Origin: Pseudomonas sp. KU26590 | Lineage (GTDB): Bacteria > Pseudomonadota > Gammaproteobacteria > Pseudomonadales > Pseudomonadaceae | Assembly (NCBI RefSeq): GCF_026153515.1 | Contig: NZ_CP110644.1 | Coordinates: forward strand, 1,051,501-1,115,500 | Length of the DNA: 64,000 nt | Direction: 5' to 3' | Shown: positions 49,222 to 61,014 of the stretch, one piece after another | How the letters are laid out: each line of letters opens with the position of its first letter | Numbering within the stretch: position 1 is the stretch's first letter | The notes under the pieces: model-generated | Database searches by the model: none | Seen by the model: the letters and a program-made list of their open reading frames with translations, nothing else | What the model was told of the DNA's origin: nothing | Position numbers and translations under genes: made by a program

Positions 49222-51570
49222 TCAAACCCAATCAGCATGCCCTACGAGGTGAATGAAGCCGGCATCGCCTTGAGTCAGTGCAGCAGACTCCGCGGAGTTG
49301 GCGATACTGAAGGCGACCTGCCCACGGCTTGTGCCGCCTTCCAGCGAGTGGACCCAAGAGGCAAGGCCGTCAGCGTCGCTGCCTCGGTCCAGGACATTGC
49401 GATACAGCTGTTCGACAAAGGCTGTATTGCTGCTGCCATCGGGCAGGCGTTGGGTAAATTCGGCAGATTGCACAAAACCAGCCGCCATCTGGGCACCGGT
49501 TGCGCCTGCGGCGCCCTGAGCCAGCCAGAACTTCAGGCCTTCGATATCGGCAGCACGATCCAGAATGGTAAAGAGACGACCAGTGTTTGCCTGCGCCGCG
49601 TCGAGAACGAACACTTCGTGATCTACGAAATCGAGCACATTGAAGCCACTCAGTTCAAATTTTGCCGCAGCTCCCGTGGAACGACTGACTGATAGCGTGT
49701 CGGTATCGAGCGCGCTGATCGTGTAGGCGGATGCAACGTCGTTGAAAATAAAGGTGTCGATACCGGCGTTGCCGGCCAGATGCGAAACCGCGTTGGTGTC
49801 AAGCCTGACTTCTTGCTCACTGATCTCATCGTCGCCAGCCGTGCCGGCTGCCACGCCTTTGCCCACCACCATATCCAGATTGTTCCAGGCGTTATGAGCC
49901 ACGATCCTGATGAACCCCGTCTCGCCTTCAGAAAGGTTATGGCTCTCGCGCGAATTCAGGAAGCCATCAGCGACCGTTGTTCGACTCCCACCCGCCTGCA
50001 GCAGCATGCTCCAGGACGACACACCAGATTCTTCGCCTGTGCGATGCAAAATGGTCCGATAGAGGGCAAGGACAAAGTCCCGATCACCAAGCCCGCCATA
50101 GTGCTGCGTCGCTTCAGCGGAATTCAGAAAGCCATCCCGAATCTCTGCATCCGAACTGCCCATCGCCTGCTGCGTCAGCCAGCCATTCAAGCCCTGATAA
50201 TCGGGCGTCCGACCGAACAGGGAGTAGAGCCTGGCAATGTCAGCCTGATCCTCGGTGAGCGCGATATGATGAAGGTCCGTGCCAAAACTCAACGAAACCG
50301 TGGCGTTACTCTCGGCGTTGAAGGCGCCATACCGGCTGTGAAAAGCCATGAGCAGTTCGTCAAGATTGGCATTGCGGTCGCTGAAAGCCAGCTTTTCGAC
50401 GCTTGAAAGTCTGTCCACATCGGACGTTTGCGCATCATGAACGCTGAGGCTGGCACCACTCACAAGCGCGGCATCGTAGTTTGCAAAGTAGCGGGCACCT
50501 GCTTCGGCATACGAGGCGGTATCGATGCCGTTGCCACCATTGAGCATGTCCGAGCCCGCCCCACCCATCAGCCGATCGTTGCCATCGCCGCCTGACAACT
50601 GGTCATTGCCCGCGTTTCCGTTGAGGAAGTTGTCACTGGCATTGCCGATCAGCGTATCCGCGCCTGCACCCGTTATGGCGTTCTCGATAACCGTACCGCG
50701 CGCGATGGCGATATTCGATAGACCGCCGTATACGCTGGAAAAAGCTTCACTTCTCAGATCGACCGTTTGAGCGCCGGCATAGGTGCTGACGTTGATCGTG
50801 TCGTTGCCGCCCGAATCATAGATCGTCCCCACCAGGCCGGGGGGGAAGTCGGTTACGGTGTTGATGTTGAAACCGTAGGTATTGTCACCCGTGCGGGTGA
50901 CGGCGGTGCCGTACAGTGACTGGATGGCTACGATGTCCGCCAGCATGGGAGTAGCGACATAGCCGAAAGAGGCATTGGAATAGGTATTCTGGTCCTGACT
51001 GAAGTAGGACATCACTGAATATTTCCAGCTGTCCTCTTGATAGAAGGCATTGTTGGGGAAGGTCGCGCTGCCGTTGTAATTGCCCGCATGGCCCAACCCC
51101 AGCGCGTGGCCGATTTCATGAATGTAGGTTTGCTGGTAATACAAACCGTAATTCACCCAATCCGAAGCGATGTTGACGCTGCTGGCCGAGATGATGCTGC
51201 CTGCATAATTGGAGCTGCTGTATGCACCGCTGTTGTTTTCGCTGAAATTGATTGCAGCGGCAGCGGTGGTTTCCACGAAGTTGATGCCACTGACATCGGT
51301 CCAGGTTTGCAGCGCATATCTGGCAACAACTTGAGCGTTTGCGCTCAAGCTGGCCAGGTTGACGGTGAGGGACCCACCGGCGTGCACGTCAAAGTGGTGC
51401 TGGGAACCGCCATAGGCGTCGTGCCAATAGCCATCAGTCAGGTAGTTGGCTTGCTGATCAAGCGTCAGGTGCCCAAGCGTCGCTTGGCTGGTGGCTGTCT
51501 GTTGGCTCACACCTTGGCTGGTCGCTCCGTCCGTCCAGAGTAGGGCGAGCGCATCGCACATCGAACACAT
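49222..51570 (-). CDS. Serralysin-like M10 metalloprotease with RTX and DUF4214 regions
   Basis: A 782-residue secreted-protease candidate. The zinc site HEIGHALGLGH gives His151, Glu152, His155 and His161, and the Met-turn is SVMSY (Met187), as in M10B metzincins. RTX calcium-binding nonapeptides (GNAGNDQLSGGDGNDRL and following) span about 299-352. Two DUF4214 regions lie near 470-560 and 680-770. There is no Sec signal peptide, so type I secretion is expected, but no ABC/MFP/TolC genes or protease inhibitor gene are adjacent. ATG 51570 has CCGGAG 8 bases upstream; a TTG at 51588 adds six residues. Confidence 0.88.
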   Translation of the reverse strand: MCSMCDALALLWTDGATSQGVSQQTATSQATLGHLTLDQQANYLTDGYWHDAYGGSQHHFDVHAGGSLTVNLASLSANAQVVARYALQTWTDVSGINFVETTAAAAINFSENNSGAYSSSNYAGSIISASSVNIASDWVNYGLYYQQTYIHEIGHALGLGHAGNYNGSATFPNNAFYQEDSWKYSVMSYFSQDQNTYSNASFGYVATPMLADIVAIQSLYGTAVTRTGDNTYGFNINTVTDFPPGLVGTIYDSGGNDTINVSTYAGAQTVDLRSEAFSSVYGGLSNIAIARGTVIENAITGAGADTLIGNASDNFLNGNAGNDQLSGGDGNDRLMGGAGSDMLNGGNGIDTASYAEAGARYFANYDAALVSGASLSVHDAQTSDVDRLSSVEKLAFSDRNANLDELLMAFHSRYGAFNAESNATVSLSFGTDLHHIALTEDQADIARLYSLFGRTPDYQGLNGWLTQQAMGSSDAEIRDGFLNSAEATQHYGGLGDRDFVLALYRTILHRTGEESGVSSWSMLLQAGGSRTTVADGFLNSRESHNLSEGETGFIRIVAHNAWNNLDMVVGKGVAAGTAGDDEISEQEVRLDTNAVSHLAGNAGIDTFIFNDVASAYTISALDTDTLSVSRSTGAAAKFELSGFNVLDFVDHEVFVLDAAQANTGRLFTILDRAADIEGLKFWLAQGAAGATGAQMAAGFVQSAEFTQRLPDGSSNTAFVEQLYRNVLDRGSDADGLASWVHSLEGGTSRGQVAFSIANSAESAALTQGDAGFIHLVGHADWV

Positions 51571-52062
51571 GTAGAAACTCCGGGGCAAGGCAGGCCTGGC
51601 CAGGTCAATGACGCAATAATCGGGTATGGATCGGTGACAAGTTCAATCCGCTGAGCCAGGTTTGAAAGCTGGCTACATGACCTTCACGCGCGTTTGACCC
51701 GCCTTGGTCTTAACGATGGTGTGGCTCTTCGAGAAGGTACGGCAGGGCATGGTCGAAGATGCTCAATGCCCATTCCTGATGAAGTTGTCGGCATGCTTTC
51801 TGGCGACTGAAGGCGGTTTTTTCCAAGGCCGACGAAATACCGCTGGAAGAGGCTGGAGTAAGCGCTCTGGCTGGGGAGAAGATGATTTGGAGAGTTTTGC
51901 GTACTTTCTTTCCCGATCATCTCGCCGCGCCCACGTCAGCGGCTGCAAAACACCTTGCCGGCAAAAGTGTATGGGTCGAATAAACCTCCGTTGTAGCTGA
52001 CATGGGCGGCTCGGACATTTCTAGAATCAGTCCCACAATAAACGACTGTACTAGAGCCTTTC
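51571..52062. other. Gap between the M10 protease gene and the EamA transporter
   Basis: About 490 bases upstream of both divergent genes. Short open frames exist but none has a ribosome-binding site plus a recognisable protein. No REP element, terminator or tRNA was found. It should hold both promoters. Confidence 0.35.
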
Positions 52063-52962
52063 ATGCCTGCCGCCCGCCGTTTTCCCCTGCTGCTCATCGG
52101 AGCCTTTTTCGCGCTTTATGTGATCTGGGGCTCAACCTATCTCGCCATCCGCATCGGCATCGAAACCTGGCCTCCGCTGATGATGGCCGGGGTGCGCTTC
52201 ACTATTGCCGGCTCCATTCTGTTTGCCTTCATGCGCTTTCGTGGCGCGCCGATGCCGACCTGGAAACAGTGGAAATCCGCAGGGATGATCGGCTTTCTGT
52301 TGCTTGCCTGCGGCAATGGCGGCGTGACCCTTGCGGAACACGCAGGCGTTGCTTCCGGTGTCGCGGCACTGGCCGTCGCTGTGGTGCCGTTGTTCACGTT
52401 GTTGTTCGGCCTGATCTGGGGCCATCGCAATACCGGGCTGGAATGGGCCGGCATTTTGCTCGGCCTTGTCGGCATCTCTTTGCTCAACCTGGGCTCGAAC
52501 CTGCAAGCCAGTCCCATGGGCGCCGCGCTGGTGATCTTCGCCGCCGCGACCTGGGCGTTCGGTTCGGTGTGGAGCCGCTACCTGCCATTGCCCGCCGGAC
52601 CCATGGCCAGCGCCTGCGAAATGCTGGTGGCCGGCGCGGTGCTGTTGCTTGGCAGCTTCATCAGCGGCGAACGCATGACCCAATCCCCCGGCGTGTCCGG
52701 CTGGCTGGTGATGGCGTATCTGGTGGTGTTCGGCTCCATCGTCGCGTTCAGCTCCTACATGTACCTGCTGAAGAACGTGCGGCCCGCCGCCGCGACCAGC
52801 TATTGCTACGTCAACCCGGCGGTCGCGGTGTTGCTGGGCGTGTGGTTCGCCGGGGAACACATCGGCTGGGCGGAAGGTGCGGCGATGGCGGTGATCATCA
52901 GCGCCGTCGTGCTCATCGGCCTGCCGCAGTGGCGCAAGCAGAAACCGTTGCAGAAAGGGTAA
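52063..52962 (+). CDS. yedA: EamA-family (YedA-like) drug/metabolite transporter
   Basis: A 299-residue DMT-superfamily permease with ten membrane helices in two EamA repeats. The family marks YVIWGSTYLAIRIGIETWPP and the second-repeat FGSIVAFSSYMYLLKNVRPA are clear. The best match is YedA, whose substrate is not established. rhlE starts 60 bases downstream on the same strand. Confidence 0.88.
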   Translation: MPAARRFPLLLIGAFFALYVIWGSTYLAIRIGIETWPPLMMAGVRFTIAGSILFAFMRFRGAPMPTWKQWKSAGMIGFLLLACGNGGVTLAEHAGVASGVAALAVAVVPLFTLLFGLIWGHRNTGLEWAGILLGLVGISLLNLGSNLQASPMGAALVIFAAATWAFGSVWSRYLPLPAGPMASACEMLVAGAVLLLGSFISGERMTQSPGVSGWLVMAYLVVFGSIVAFSSYMYLLKNVRPAAATSYCYVNPAVAVLLGVWFAGEHIGWAEGAAMAVIISAVVLIGLPQWRKQKPLQKG

Positions 52963-53022
52963 ACTGCGCGCCATTGTCTTCTACAGACTCTTGTGCGCTG
53001 ACCTTTTTCCAACGGTACTGAA

Positions 53023-54360
53023 ATGACATTCGCCTCCCTCGGCCTGATCGAACCCCTGCTGCGTGCCCTCGAAACACTGGGCTACCAGACTCCCACCCCC
53101 GTTCAGGCCCAGGCGATTCCGCCCGTGCTCGAAGGCCGCGACCTCATGGCCGCCGCCCAGACCGGCACTGGCAAAACCGCAGGTTTCGCGCTGCCATTGC
53201 TGCAACGCCTGACCATGGAAGGCCCGAAGGTCGCTGCCAACTCCGTGCGCGCGCTGGTGCTGGTGCCGACCCGCGAACTGGCCGAGCAGGTTCACGAAGC
53301 CATCGCGCAATACGCCGAACACCTGCCGCTGACCACGTACGCAGCCTACGGCGGCGTCAGCATCAACCCGCAAATGATGAAGCTGCGCCGAGGCGTTGAC
53401 GTGCTGGTCGCCACCCCCGGCCGCCTGCTCGACCTGTATCGCCAGAACGCCGTGAAGTTCTCCCAGCTGCAGACCCTGATCCTCGACGAAGCCGATCGCA
53501 TGCTCGACCTCGGCTTCTCCGAAGAGCTGCGCGACATCTACGCCGCACTGCCAAAGCGCCGCCAGACGCTGCTGTTCTCGGCAACCTTCTCCGATGCGAT
53601 TCGCGCGCTGGCCGGGCAGATGCTCGACAACCCGCTGACCATCGAAGTCAGCCCGCGCAATGTGGCGGCATCATCGGTCAAGCAGTGGATCGTCACCGTC
53701 GACAAGAAGCGCAAGAGCGAGCTGTTCATTCATCTGTTCAAGAAGCATCGCTGGGGTCAGGTGCTGGTCTTCGCGAAAACCCGCGTCGGCGTCGACCAGT
53801 TGGTGGAGCGCCTCCAAGGCCTGAGCCTCAACGCAGACGGCATTCACGGCGACAAACCCCAAGCCACTCGCCAGCGCGCGCTGGATCGCTTCAAGAGCGG
53901 TGACGTGCAGATCCTCGTCGCCACCGACGTTGCGGCTCGCGGTCTGGACATCGACGACTTGCCGACCGTGGTCAACCTCGACCTGCCGATCGTTGCCGAA
54001 GACTACATCCACCGTATTGGTCGCACCGGTCGCGCGGGCCAGACCGGTGAAGCGATCTCCCTGGTGTGCGCTGACGAAGTCGACCTGCTCAGCGCCATCG
54101 AAATGCTTACCCGCCAGACTCTGCAGCGCCGCGAAGAACCGGATTTCATTCCAGAACACCGCGTACCTGCCACCGACGCGACCGGGCAGGTTCTGAAAAA
54201 GCCGAAAAAGCCGAAGAAACCGAAAAGCGGCGGCGGAGGCGGCAAACGCAATCTGGGCAAGTGGGTGGAGAGCGGGGAAGCGGCGGCAGACGTGCCAGCG
54301 GTCAAGCCAGTGCGCAAAGTGCCGGTGTTCAACACAGGACCGCGCAAGCGCAAGCCATAA
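53023..54360 (+). CDS. rhlE: DEAD-box RNA helicase RhlE
   Basis: A 445-residue ATP-dependent RNA helicase. It shows the Q motif (GYQTPTPVQ), Walker A AQTGTGKT (Lys51), DEAD at 155-158, SAT at 186-188 and HRIGRTGRAG in the second RecA domain. A basic Lys/Gly/Pro-rich tail from about 385 probably binds RNA. Family members act in ribosome assembly and RNA turnover. It is followed by a hairpin and a very large REP array. Confidence 0.95.
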   Translation: MTFASLGLIEPLLRALETLGYQTPTPVQAQAIPPVLEGRDLMAAAQTGTGKTAGFALPLLQRLTMEGPKVAANSVRALVLVPTRELAEQVHEAIAQYAEHLPLTTYAAYGGVSINPQMMKLRRGVDVLVATPGRLLDLYRQNAVKFSQLQTLILDEADRMLDLGFSEELRDIYAALPKRRQTLLFSATFSDAIRALAGQMLDNPLTIEVSPRNVAASSVKQWIVTVDKKRKSELFIHLFKKHRWGQVLVFAKTRVGVDQLVERLQGLSLNADGIHGDKPQATRQRALDRFKSGDVQILVATDVAARGLDIDDLPTVVNLDLPIVAEDYIHRIGRTGRAGQTGEAISLVCADEVDLLSAIEMLTRQTLQRREEPDFIPEHRVPATDATGQVLKKPKKPKKPKSGGGGGKRNLGKWVESGEAAADVPAVKPVRKVPVFNTGPRKRKP

Positions 54361-54378
54361 GAAGAATGGCGGCACAGC

Positions 54379-54400
54379 CCGGGCAAGATCCATTGCCCGG
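54379..54400 (+). terminator. Hairpin after rhlE
   Basis: CCGGGCAA (54379-54386) pairs with TTGCCCGG (54393-54400) around a 6-base loop, 19 bases past the stop. No T-run follows, so it may be an mRNA-end hairpin rather than a true terminator. Confidence 0.35.
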
Positions 54401-54417
54401 ACTTCAGAGCGATCAAT

Positions 54418-56297
54418 GTGGGACCGGCTTCAGCCGGGAAGAGGCCAGTGTGAGCACCATCACTTTTGCAGTTTGACGCCTTCCCGGCTAAAGCCAGTCC
54501 CACTGGATGAATGCGTGCTGTCAGTAGGACCGGCTTCAGCCGGGAAGAGGCCAGTGTGCGCACCATCAGATTTGCGACGTGACGCCCGACGCCTTCCCGG
54601 CTAAAGCCAGTAGCACTGGATGAATGCGTGCTGTCAGTAGGACCGGCTTCAGCCGGGAAGAGGCCAGTGTGAGGCATCACTTTTGCAGTGTGACGCCCGA
54701 CGCCTTCCCGGCTAAAGCCAGTCCCACTGGATGAATGCGTGCTGTCAGTAGGACCGGCTTCAGCCGGGAAGAGGCCAGTGTGAGGCATCACTTTTGCAGT
54801 GTGACGCCCGACGCCTTCCCGGCTAAAGCCAGTCCCACTGGATGAATGCGTGCTGTCAGCAGGACCTGCTTCAGCCGGGAAGAGGCCAGTGTGAGCACAA
54901 TCACTTTTGCAGTGTGACGCCCGACGCCTTCCCGGCTAAAGCCAGTCCCACTGGATGAATGCGTGCTGTCAGTAGGACCGGCTTCAGCCGGGAAGAGGCC
55001 AGTGTGCGCACCATCAGATTTGCGACGTGACGCCCGACGCCTTCCCGGCTAAAGCCAGTCCCACTGGATGAATACGTGCTGTCAGTGGGACCGGCTTCAG
55101 CCGGGAAGAGGGCCGTTTGTACGCCATCAATATGCCGACGTGACGCCTGACGCCTTCCCGGCTAAAGCCAGGCCCACTGGATGAATGCGTGCTGTGAGTG
55201 GGACCGGCTTCAGCCGGGAAGAGGGCCGTTTGTACGCCATCAATATGCAGACGTGGCGCCCGACGCCTTCCCGGCTAAAGCCAGTCCCACTGGATGAATG
55301 CGTGCTGTCAGTAGGACCGGCTTCAGCCGGGAAGAGGCCAGTGTGAGCACCATCACTTTTGCAGTGTGACGCCTGACGCCTTCCCGGCTAAAGCCAGTCC
55401 CACTGGATGAACTCGTGCTGTCAGTGGGACCGGCTTCAGCCGGGAAGAGGCCAGTGTGAGGCATCACTTTTGCAGTGTGACGCCCGACGCCTTCCCGGCT
55501 AAAGCCAGTTCCACTGGATGAATGCGTGCTGTCAGTGGGACCGGCTTCAGCCGGGAAGAGGCCAGTGTGAGCACAATCAATTTTGCGGTGTGACGCCCGA
55601 CGCTTTTCCGGCTAAAGCCAGTCCCACTGGATGAACTCGTGCTGTCAGTGGGACCGGCTTCAGCCGGGAAGAGGCCAGTGTGAGGCATCACTTTTGCAGT
55701 GTGACGCCCGACGCCTTCCCGGCTAAAGCCAGTCCCACTGGATGAATACGTGCTGTCAGTGGGACCGGCTTCAGCCGGGAAGAGGCCAGTGTGAGCACCA
55801 TCACTTTTGCAGTTTGACGCCTTCCCGGCTAAAGCCAGTCCCACTGGATGAATGCGTGCTGTCAGTAGGACCGGCTTCAGCCGGGAAGAGGCCAGTGTGC
55901 GCACCATCAGATTTGCGACGTGACGCCCGACGCCTTCCCGGCTAAAGCCAGTAGCACTGGATGAATGCGTGCTGTCAGTAGGACCGGCTTCAGCCGGGAA
56001 GAGGCCAGTGTGAGGCATCACTTTTGCAGTGTGACGCCCGACGCCTTCCCGGCTAAAGCCAGTCCCACTGGATGAATGCGTGCTGTCAGCAGGACCTGCT
56101 TCAGCCGGGAAGAGGCCAGTGTGAGCACAATCACTTTTGCAGTGTGACGCCCGACGCCTTCCCGGCTAAAGCCAGTCCCACTGGATGAATGCGTGCTGTC
56201 AGTAGGACCGGCTTCAGCCGGGAAGAGGGCCGTTTGTACGCCATCAATATGCCGACGTGACGCCCGACGCCTTCCCGGCTCAAGCCGGTCCCGCTGG
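54418..56297. repeat. Seventeen-unit REP (BIME-like) array
   Basis: Units start at 54418, 54524, 54637, 54748, 54859, 54972, 55085, 55198, 55311, 55424, 55535, 55648, 55759, 55865, 55978, 56089 and 56202, with periods of 106, 111 or 113 bases. Each unit has a GGACCGGCTTCAGCCGGGAA head, a variable centre, a CTTCCCGGCTAAAGCCAGTC tail and a TGGATGAATGCGTGCTGTCA linker. Centres fall into a few types. Units 13-16 repeat the order and private variants of units 1, 2, 3 or 4, and 5. No gene lies here; open frames on either strand follow the repeat. Confidence 0.95.
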
Positions 56298-56319
56298 GAC
56301 ACCCAGTTCACCCAGTCAC

Positions 56320-57441
56320 TTAACGCCTGCGCAGCACATCCTGATAAAGATCCGCATACCCCTGCACCATCTTCTGCGCCGTAAACATCGACTCAAACCG
56401 CTGCACCGCCTTCAACCCCATCTGCTTCGCCCGCTCTCTGTCATTCCACAGCGTGTTCATCGCTACAGCTAACGCATCTGAATCCCGTGGCGGGACAACA
56501 AGCCCCGTTTCGTCCGCGATGTTGATGAACGTGGTGCCAGTCCCCATCTCGCAGGAGATCATCGGCTTGCCGTACATCGCCGCTTCCAGCAACGAGATGC
56601 CGAAAGACTCCGAACGCTGGTGCGACGGGAACACAAACGCCTCACAAAGCATCAGCAGCGCATTCTTGTCCTCATCCGGCAGGCTGCCCACAAACACGAC
56701 ATTGCTAAGCCCGAGCGCCTTGGCCTTCGCCTTGAGCTCCAGCTCCTGATGCCCGCCGCCCATGATCACCACCGGCAGGCGATTCTTGTGCGCGGCTTCA
56801 AGCAGGAAATCCAGACCCTTGTAGTAGCGCAGCGCACCCACGAACAGAAAGAAGCGCTCGCCCAATTGCTGTTTCCAGTGCTCGAGTTTCGCCTGAGACG
56901 GGGCAGGGTAGGTGGCCCGATCAAGTCCAAACGGAATGATCTCAACTTTATCCCTGAACCGGGTCAGCACCTCACTGCTGGCGGCATAGTTAGGCGAAGA
57001 CACGACAATCCGGTCGACGCTGCCCAGAAACCGGTTCATCAGCGGCGCATACAGCTTGACCAGCGTTTTCTGCTTGATGATGTCCGAGTGGTAACTCACC
57101 ACCGTCGGCTTTTTGATCTGCGCGGCGAAGTGCGCGATGTCCATGTACGGCCACGGGAAGTGGTAGTGCACGATGTCAGCGTCGCGCGCGAGCTCCTTGA
57201 AGTCCCGAATGCCCGACAGCGAAAAGCCTGTAGAAGCGACGTATAGATCCTGTTTGGAGCGGTGCGCGATGTGATTGCCGACCGTCTCGTTACGCGCCGC
57301 GCCTTGTTTGCTCAGCGACAGCACCTGGGATTCAATCCCGTGGGCCTGGCAACCCTGTGCCAGCTGGAAGATGACTTGCTCGACGCCACCGCCCTTGCTT
57401 TCCGGGAAGTAGGTCTTGAAGAAGTGCAAAACTTTGGTCAT
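56320..57441 (-). CDS. wbpZ: GT4-family glycosyltransferase (WbpZ-like)
   Basis: A 373-residue retaining glycosyltransferase. The N-terminal domain shows HFFKTYFPESKGGGVEQVIFQL (split across 5-26, acceptor side). The donor side shows FVGALRYYKGLDFLLEA, VFVGSLPDEDKNALL and the E-x7-E motif SESFGISLLEAAMYGKP. Similarity and place beside gmd-rmd point to the A-band D-rhamnan initiator/extender WbpZ, with GDP-D-rhamnose as likely donor. ATG 57441 was chosen; upstream in-frame sequence runs toward the rmd terminator. It is separated from rmd by a strong terminator and so needs its own promoter in 57442-57528. Confidence 0.78.
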   Translation of the reverse strand: MTKVLHFFKTYFPESKGGGVEQVIFQLAQGCQAHGIESQVLSLSKQGAARNETVGNHIAHRSKQDLYVASTGFSLSGIRDFKELARDADIVHYHFPWPYMDIAHFAAQIKKPTVVSYHSDIIKQKTLVKLYAPLMNRFLGSVDRIVVSSPNYAASSEVLTRFRDKVEIIPFGLDRATYPAPSQAKLEHWKQQLGERFFLFVGALRYYKGLDFLLEAAHKNRLPVVIMGGGHQELELKAKAKALGLSNVVFVGSLPDEDKNALLMLCEAFVFPSHQRSESFGISLLEAAMYGKPMISCEMGTGTTFINIADETGLVVPPRDSDALAVAMNTLWNDRERAKQMGLKAVQRFESMFTAQKMVQGYADLYQDVLRRR

Positions 57442-57528
57442 CAGGATTCTCTGACGAAACGATAACGTCCGCTGTTCTCGCGATAGGTGCGTTGCGGGCA
57501 AAGCGGGGATGTGTGGTGCGGAGAATAA

Positions 57529-57562
57529 AGGAAAACCCGAAGCGCCTCACAGCGCTTCGGGT
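57529..57562 (-). terminator. Strong terminator after gmd-rmd
   Basis: On the minus strand an 11-bp stem (ACCCGAAGCGC, 57552-57562 read in reverse, with 57535-57545) around a TGTGAG loop runs into TTTTCCTTTATT, 15 bases past the rmd stop. Confidence 0.88.
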
Positions 57563-57576
57563 TGGGTATAGCGGCG

Positions 57577-58472
57577 TTACGCGTCGGCCAGCATCCAGCC
57601 AAGCGTGTCGCTCAGCTCGGGTGTCTGCCAGCCGGGGACTAGCGACTTCAGCTTGCTGTTGTCGCCGCACAAGGTCTTGACCTCGTTGGCCCGCACGAAA
57701 GCAGGATTCACTTCGACGGTGAGGTCGTGGCCGGTGATGGCGCGACACATGTCGATCACTTCACGCAGCGAGTGAGTCTTGCCTGAGCTGACGTTGACGA
57801 ACTGACCAAAAGGCTTGGCTTCGAGCAGCCCGCGATAAGCGGCCACCAGTGCACGGACGTCGCTGAAATCGCGCCAGACATCCAGGTTGCCCAGCTCGAT
57901 CTTTTCGGCCTTCTCTCGGAAGTGTTTGACGATCTTCGGCAGCAGGAAGTTTTCCGCCTGGCCGACGCCGGTGTAGTTGAACGGGCGCGCGATGATGATC
58001 GGCAACCGTCCGAACCACAAACTGGCCATGTACTCCATGGCCAGCTTGCTCACGGCGTAATCGTTGGCGGGCGCTGGCCTGGTGCTCTCATCGAGCAACC
58101 CTTCCGACGCATTGCCATACACGTTGGCACTGCTGGCGATCAAAACGCTTTCAGGCGCTCTGCCGCAGTTGGCGATGGCTTCGAGCAGGTTGCGCGTACC
58201 AATCAGGTTGACCTGGTAAAACGCATCCGCCGCGCCGTGCCCGACAAATGCCAACGCCGCGAGATGAACGACGATGTCCGGCTGAAGGTCCGCCAGCAGC
58301 TTGCTCAGACCCACCAGATCGGTGAGGTCGGCCTGATAATAATTGGCTTCATCGGAGGGATTGCTGCCCAGGCCAACAACCTCGCAGCCTTGGGCTGTGA
58401 GCTCGGCGGCCATGTAGCGTCCCGTAAATCCATGAATACCCGTTATCAGCGCTCGCTTGCCGGCGATACTCA

Positions 58473-58473
<1 letters not shown>
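57577..58473 (-). CDS. rmd: GDP-6-deoxy-D-mannose (GDP-D-rhamnose) reductase
   Basis: Rmd reduces GDP-4-keto-6-deoxymannose to GDP-D-rhamnose. It is a short-chain dehydrogenase-type epimerase fold of 298 residues with the NAD(P) motif GIHGFTG at 12-18, ASSANVYG, and the YxxxK pair in NDYAVSKLAME. It overlaps the gmd stop by one base (ATGA), so the two consecutive enzymes are translationally coupled. Confidence 0.93.
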
Positions 58474-60011
<1,538 letters not shown>

Positions 60012-61001
60012 ATGGTTTCAGTAAAGCTCCACAACGGGCAGTCATTCAGTTCCGAGCCCGGCGCGTCAATGCTGGATAGCGCCAAAGCAGCCGGCATCAC
60101 CCTTGAATACAGCTGTCGCACGGGTCGTTGTGGCGTTTGCAAAACCACCGTGCTCAGCGGTGAAACAGAGGTCATCAAAGGCGAAACGTCTTTGACTGAA
60201 GAGGATCTTGCGGCCGGCATGATTCTCACCTGCTGCCGCCGCGCCGTGACCGATGTAGAGATTGATGCTGAAGACATAGGTGCTCTGGGCGGGATAGAGG
60301 TCAAAACTCTCCCATGCCGCATCGATACGATCACCCGTCTGGCGGGGAACGTCGTTCAAGTGATTCTGCGCGTGCCGCCTGCCAGCAAGCTTCAGTACCT
60401 TCCAGGTCAGTACCTCGATGTTATTGGCGAGGGTGGCTTGCGCCGCAGTTACTCCGTGGCTAACGCCCCGCGTGACGATGGCAAGCTGGAGCTTCAGATT
60501 CGCGAGGTCGAGCAAGGCGCGATGTCGCGCTACTGGTTTGGTAGCGCCAAACCTAATGATCTTCTGCGTCTGGAGGGTCCGCTGGGTACTTTTTGCTTGC
60601 GGGACAAAAAAGCCAGCACGCTGGTGTTTCTCGCTACCGGAACCGGTATTGCGCCCGTGAAGGCCATCCTGGAGCAATTGCAGGGCACTCCAGAACTGGT
60701 CACGGGCAAGAAAATTCTCATCTATTGGGGCGGGCGGGCGCTTGGCGACTTCTACTGGGCACCCCAACTTGATGGATTGAACGCAGCTTTTATTCCTGTG
60801 CTGTCTCGACCTGATGCGGACTGGCGGGGCCGTACTGGCTACGTACAGGCCGCGTTGCTTGATGACGGCATCGACCTTACCCATGCGGTGGTTTATGCCT
60901 GTGGTTCGGAAACCATGATTCATTCTGCCCGTGAGGCCCTGACGAGCGCCGGGCTGCCTGTAAAACACTTTTACTCCGATGCATTCGTGAGTTCGAATTA
61001 A
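60012..61001 (+). CDS. ascD: CDP-6-deoxy-delta-3,4-glucoseen reductase (E3)
   Basis: E3 (AscD/DdhD/RfbI) passes electrons from NADH through FAD and a plant-type 2Fe-2S cluster to E1 (RfbH) during C-3 deoxygenation. The cluster ligands appear as [11 protein letters not shown] with the fourth Cys in LTCC. The FAD motif is RRSYSVAN, and the NAD site is GTGIAP. Starting at 60012 gives 329 residues, the length of the Yersinia enzyme. Open frame back to 59898 is not similar. It is the first gene of the E3-rfbF-rfbG-rfbH cassette, the order known from Salmonella and Yersinia. Confidence 0.92.
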   Translation: MVSVKLHNGQSFSSEPGASMLDSAKAAGITLEYSCRTGRCGVCKTTVLSGETEVIKGETSLTEEDLAAGMILTCCRRAVTDVEIDAEDIGALGGIEVKTLPCRIDTITRLAGNVVQVILRVPPASKLQYLPGQYLDVIGEGGLRRSYSVANAPRDDGKLELQIREVEQGAMSRYWFGSAKPNDLLRLEGPLGTFCLRDKKASTLVFLATGTGIAPVKAILEQLQGTPELVTGKKILIYWGGRALGDFYWAPQLDGLNAAFIPVLSRPDADWRGRTGYVQAALLDDGIDLTHAVVYACGSETMIHSAREALTSAGLPVKHFYSDAFVSSN

Positions 61002-61014
61002 CAAGGGAGCGGTT

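Noticed and set aside
51704-52000. 98-codon plus-strand frame upstream of the EamA transporter
   Set aside because: No ribosome-binding site, no recognisable domain, and an irregular composition. Left as an intergenic region.
54418-56297. Possible CRISPR array
   Set aside because: Repeats are about 111 bases with conserved centres and linkers, not 25-40 base repeats separated by unique spacers. No cas genes are present.
54003-56311. Open frames on the minus strand through the large REP array
   Set aside because: They contain repeated REP-derived residues (SRLKPVLLTARIHPVGLALA), and one continues antisense into rhlE. There is no coding signal beyond the repeat.
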